Made by a program: the position numbers and the translations under genes. From the NCBI GenBank assembly GCA_002085305.1, contig NATJ01000106.1, forward strand, positions 1 through 8,015: a stretch of DNA of 8,015 bases. Reading direction: 5' to 3'. The notes under the pieces were generated by a model. It was not told the origin of the DNA, made no database searches, and worked only from the letters and a program-made list of their open reading frames with translations. This DNA comes from Epsilonproteobacteria bacterium 4484_65. Its GTDB lineage: Bacteria > Campylobacterota > Campylobacteria > Campylobacterales > Sulfurovaceae. Shown piece by piece: positions 7,107 through 8,015 of the stretch; position 1 is the stretch's first letter, and the number at the start of each line of letters is the position of its first letter.

Positions 7107-7625
7107 TTACATCTTCTCTTTTGACTCTTCATTCCAGATAGGGTTCTCCCTGTCATCGGGGTGCAGCATGGATCGTTCCTTCTCATAAATATGCCAATAC
7201 GACTTATCGATGGCAGAATCCTTGTACTCAGCTTTTTTATCATGCTCGAACGGACACCACCAATTCTCGACAATCTGTACAAGATAAGCCATATACTTAA
7301 AAAGTGCGACACTCAAAGGACAGTAGATCTTGCAGTTGAAGATCCAGTAAAACCTGTATGATTCCCAATGCATCCAGTTGGTACCAGTCTCATAGACGAT
7401 CTGGTCTTTGTAGATGTAGCGGTGAGTGATCCATGTCGGCACAAAGTCCCAAAATGGCCTGATACCCGTCGCCCCGACAAGTTTCAGATGCCCTCTTACT
7501 GCCAATATACCTAGTAGCACAAATGGTACGGTGATGATAAGAGGCAGGTAGATGAGTAGCACACCAATTCTCACTTTCCAGGTAGGTTGTTTTTCAAAGT
7601 TTTTACCTATTTGTACTCTTTCCAA
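7107..7625 (-). CDS. Trp/Tyr-rich membrane-anchored protein of unknown function
   Basis: I do not recognise this 172-residue protein. One clear hydrophobic helix covers about 18-43 (VRIGVLLIYLPLII onward), preceded by a short basic N-terminus and with no signal-peptidase or lipobox site, so it is probably anchored in the inner membrane. The rest is unusually aromatic, with ten Trp in total (16, 59, 65, 84, 87, 94, 122, 123, 144, 164) and many Tyr. Three Cys stand out: Cys98 and Cys102 in a CKIYC motif, and Cys124 in NWWCPFEHD near His128; a metal or cofactor site is conceivable but unproven. A weaker hydrophobic stretch at 100-120 could be a second or re-entrant helix. The tail from 127 is charged. 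The start is TTG 7625: an in-frame TGA lies 8 codons upstream with no ATG between, AGGAG is 7 nt before, and the next Met is residue 85. It is divergent from the ChaN-like gene and upstream of polX. Confidence 0.78.
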   Translation of the reverse strand: MERVQIGKNFEKQPTWKVRIGVLLIYLPLIITVPFVLLGILAVRGHLKLVGATGIRPFWDFVPTWITHRYIYKDQIVYETGTNWMHWESYRFYWIFNCKIYCPLSVALFKYMAYLVQIVENWWCPFEHDKKAEYKDSAIDKSYWHIYEKERSMLHPDDRENPIWNEESKEKM

Positions 7626-7632
7626 CTTTTTT

Positions 7633-7637
7633 CTCCT
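7633..7637 (-). promoter_or_regulatory. Ribosome binding site fixing the TTG start of the unknown membrane protein
   Basis: AGGAG on the minus strand lies 7 nt before TTG 7625, inside a purine-rich stretch. No other start codon in this frame is available before residue 85, so this site decides the annotation. The preceding gap up to 7746 is AT-rich and holds the promoters of both divergent genes; the minus-strand promoter could not be fixed. Confidence 0.65.
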
Positions 7638-7712
7638 TCTTCCTGGTCATCTCTAAATGTATAAAAAGTTTAGCATATTAATAGATCTTTATAGATTATC
7701 CCTTTTTTTACC

Positions 7713-7741
7713 TTGTTGTTTCGCTATGTAATTGGTATGAT
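7713..7741 (+). promoter_or_regulatory. Putative promoter of the ChaN-like gene, giving a nearly leaderless mRNA
   Basis: TTGTTG (7713-7718), a 17-nt spacer and TATGAT (7736-7741, one mismatch to TATAAT) form a sigma-70-like promoter. The -10 ends 5 nt before ATG 7747, so transcription would start at or next to the A of the start codon. No Shine-Dalgarno sequence is visible. An overlapping alternative -10, TGTAAT at 7727-7732, would leave a leader of about 8 nt. Confidence 0.4.
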
Positions 7742-7750
7742 ATGGTATGA
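7733..7750 (+). repeat. 8-bp direct repeat over the start of the ChaN-like gene
   Basis: TGGTATGA occurs at 7733-7740 and again at 7743-7750 with 2 bp between, a 10-bp period. The first copy overlaps the putative -10 and the second contains the ATG. It may be a binding site on one face of the helix, or a simple slippage duplication. Confidence 0.6.
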
Positions 7751-8015
7751 AAAGTATCATTTCTCTCTTGACCATTTTACTGTTATTGTTAACCGGATGT
7801 ACGGAGCCGGATATTCCGCTTAAACATCTCTTGCCCTCTTCTTGCACTATTTATGACATGAAGCAGGCTCGCTGCATTGATGATAGAGAGCTGGTGAAAC
7901 GTCTGGCCCCTTATCGTGTTGTCTTTGTCGGTGATCATCATGCGCAAACGGATCTTCATCAAAAATTAGCAAAGTTCATTACAGGTCTTGACAGAGCCGG
8001 CCGTCATGTTTCACT
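7747..8015 (+). CDS. ChaN-family haem-binding lipoprotein, N-terminal part
   Basis: The gene runs off the window end; 89 complete codons are visible. Residues 1-17 form a lipoprotein signal peptide (MKSIISLLTILLLLLTG) with the lipobox LTGC, so Cys18 would be lipid-modified and the protein anchored in the inner or outer membrane. After a short linker with Cys34 and Cys44 comes the first strand and signature of the ChaN/cofacial haem-binding family: VVFVGDHH at 58-65 followed by TDLHQK, where the usual Glu of the G-E-x-H pattern is Asp. In Campylobacter jejuni the ChaN protein is an iron-related lipoprotein that binds haem. ATG 7747 is the only sensible start because the signal peptide begins there; other nearby ATGs are out of frame and close quickly. 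The family call rests on a short segment, so another member of the same fold is possible. Confidence 0.75.
   Translation, partial: MKSIISLLTILLLLLTGCTEPDIPLKHLLPSSCTIYDMKQARCIDDRELVKRLAPYRVVFVGDHHAQTDLHQKLAKFITGLDRAGRHVS

Noticed and set aside
7016..7312. 98-codon open frame on the minus strand overlapping the end of the unknown membrane protein gene
   Set aside because: Mostly out of frame within the better-supported gene; no Shine-Dalgarno and an unstructured basic translation.

Overview
The window looks like ordinary chromosomal DNA from a free-living member of the Campylobacterota (Epsilonproteobacteria), probably near Sulfurovum or Sulfurimonas. This is inferred from the AT-rich composition, the protein style, the tight gene packing and a ChaN-type lipoprotein of the kind also found in Campylobacter. 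No rRNA or tRNA gene, transposase, CRISPR array or phage gene was seen. The assignment rests on impression, not on a database search.

Layout: (1) 29-4072, minus strand: a two-gene unit in which a pyridine nucleotide-disulfide oxidoreductase (dihydrolipoyl dehydrogenase-like) is followed after a few bases by a P2-type cation-pumping ATPase. (2) 4216-5070, plus strand: a tandem-domain universal stress protein, transcribed divergently from that unit across a 143-bp AT-rich promoter region. (3) 5071-5220: a convergent gap holding a perfect 9-bp stem-loop. (4) 5221-6939, minus strand: a complete bacterial/archaeal-type DNA polymerase X with a PHP domain, in visibly more GC-rich DNA. (5) 7107-7625, minus strand: a Trp- and Tyr-rich protein of unknown function with one clear membrane segment, starting at TTG behind a good Shine-Dalgarno sequence. 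(6) 7747 to the window end, plus strand: the first 89 codons of a ChaN-family haem-binding lipoprotein, whose predicted promoter leaves almost no leader.

How the genes may work together: the stress protein, the flavin oxidoreductase and the cation ATPase share one intergenic control region and could form a stress or energy-limitation module that adjusts redox state and ion balance. The pairing of a Usp with a P2 ATPase recalls Rv1996/ctpF (Rv1997) in Mycobacterium tuberculosis, both members of the DosR regulon. PolX is a base-excision/gap-filling repair enzyme and has no evident link to its neighbours. The unknown membrane protein and the ChaN lipoprotein are divergently transcribed and may share control, but nothing in the sequence proves it. 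No stretch longer than 300 bases lacks a gene. The window contains no convincing new multi-gene system; the least explained items are the Trp-rich membrane protein, the altered ion-site residues of the ATPase, and the oxidoreductase without a partner complex.
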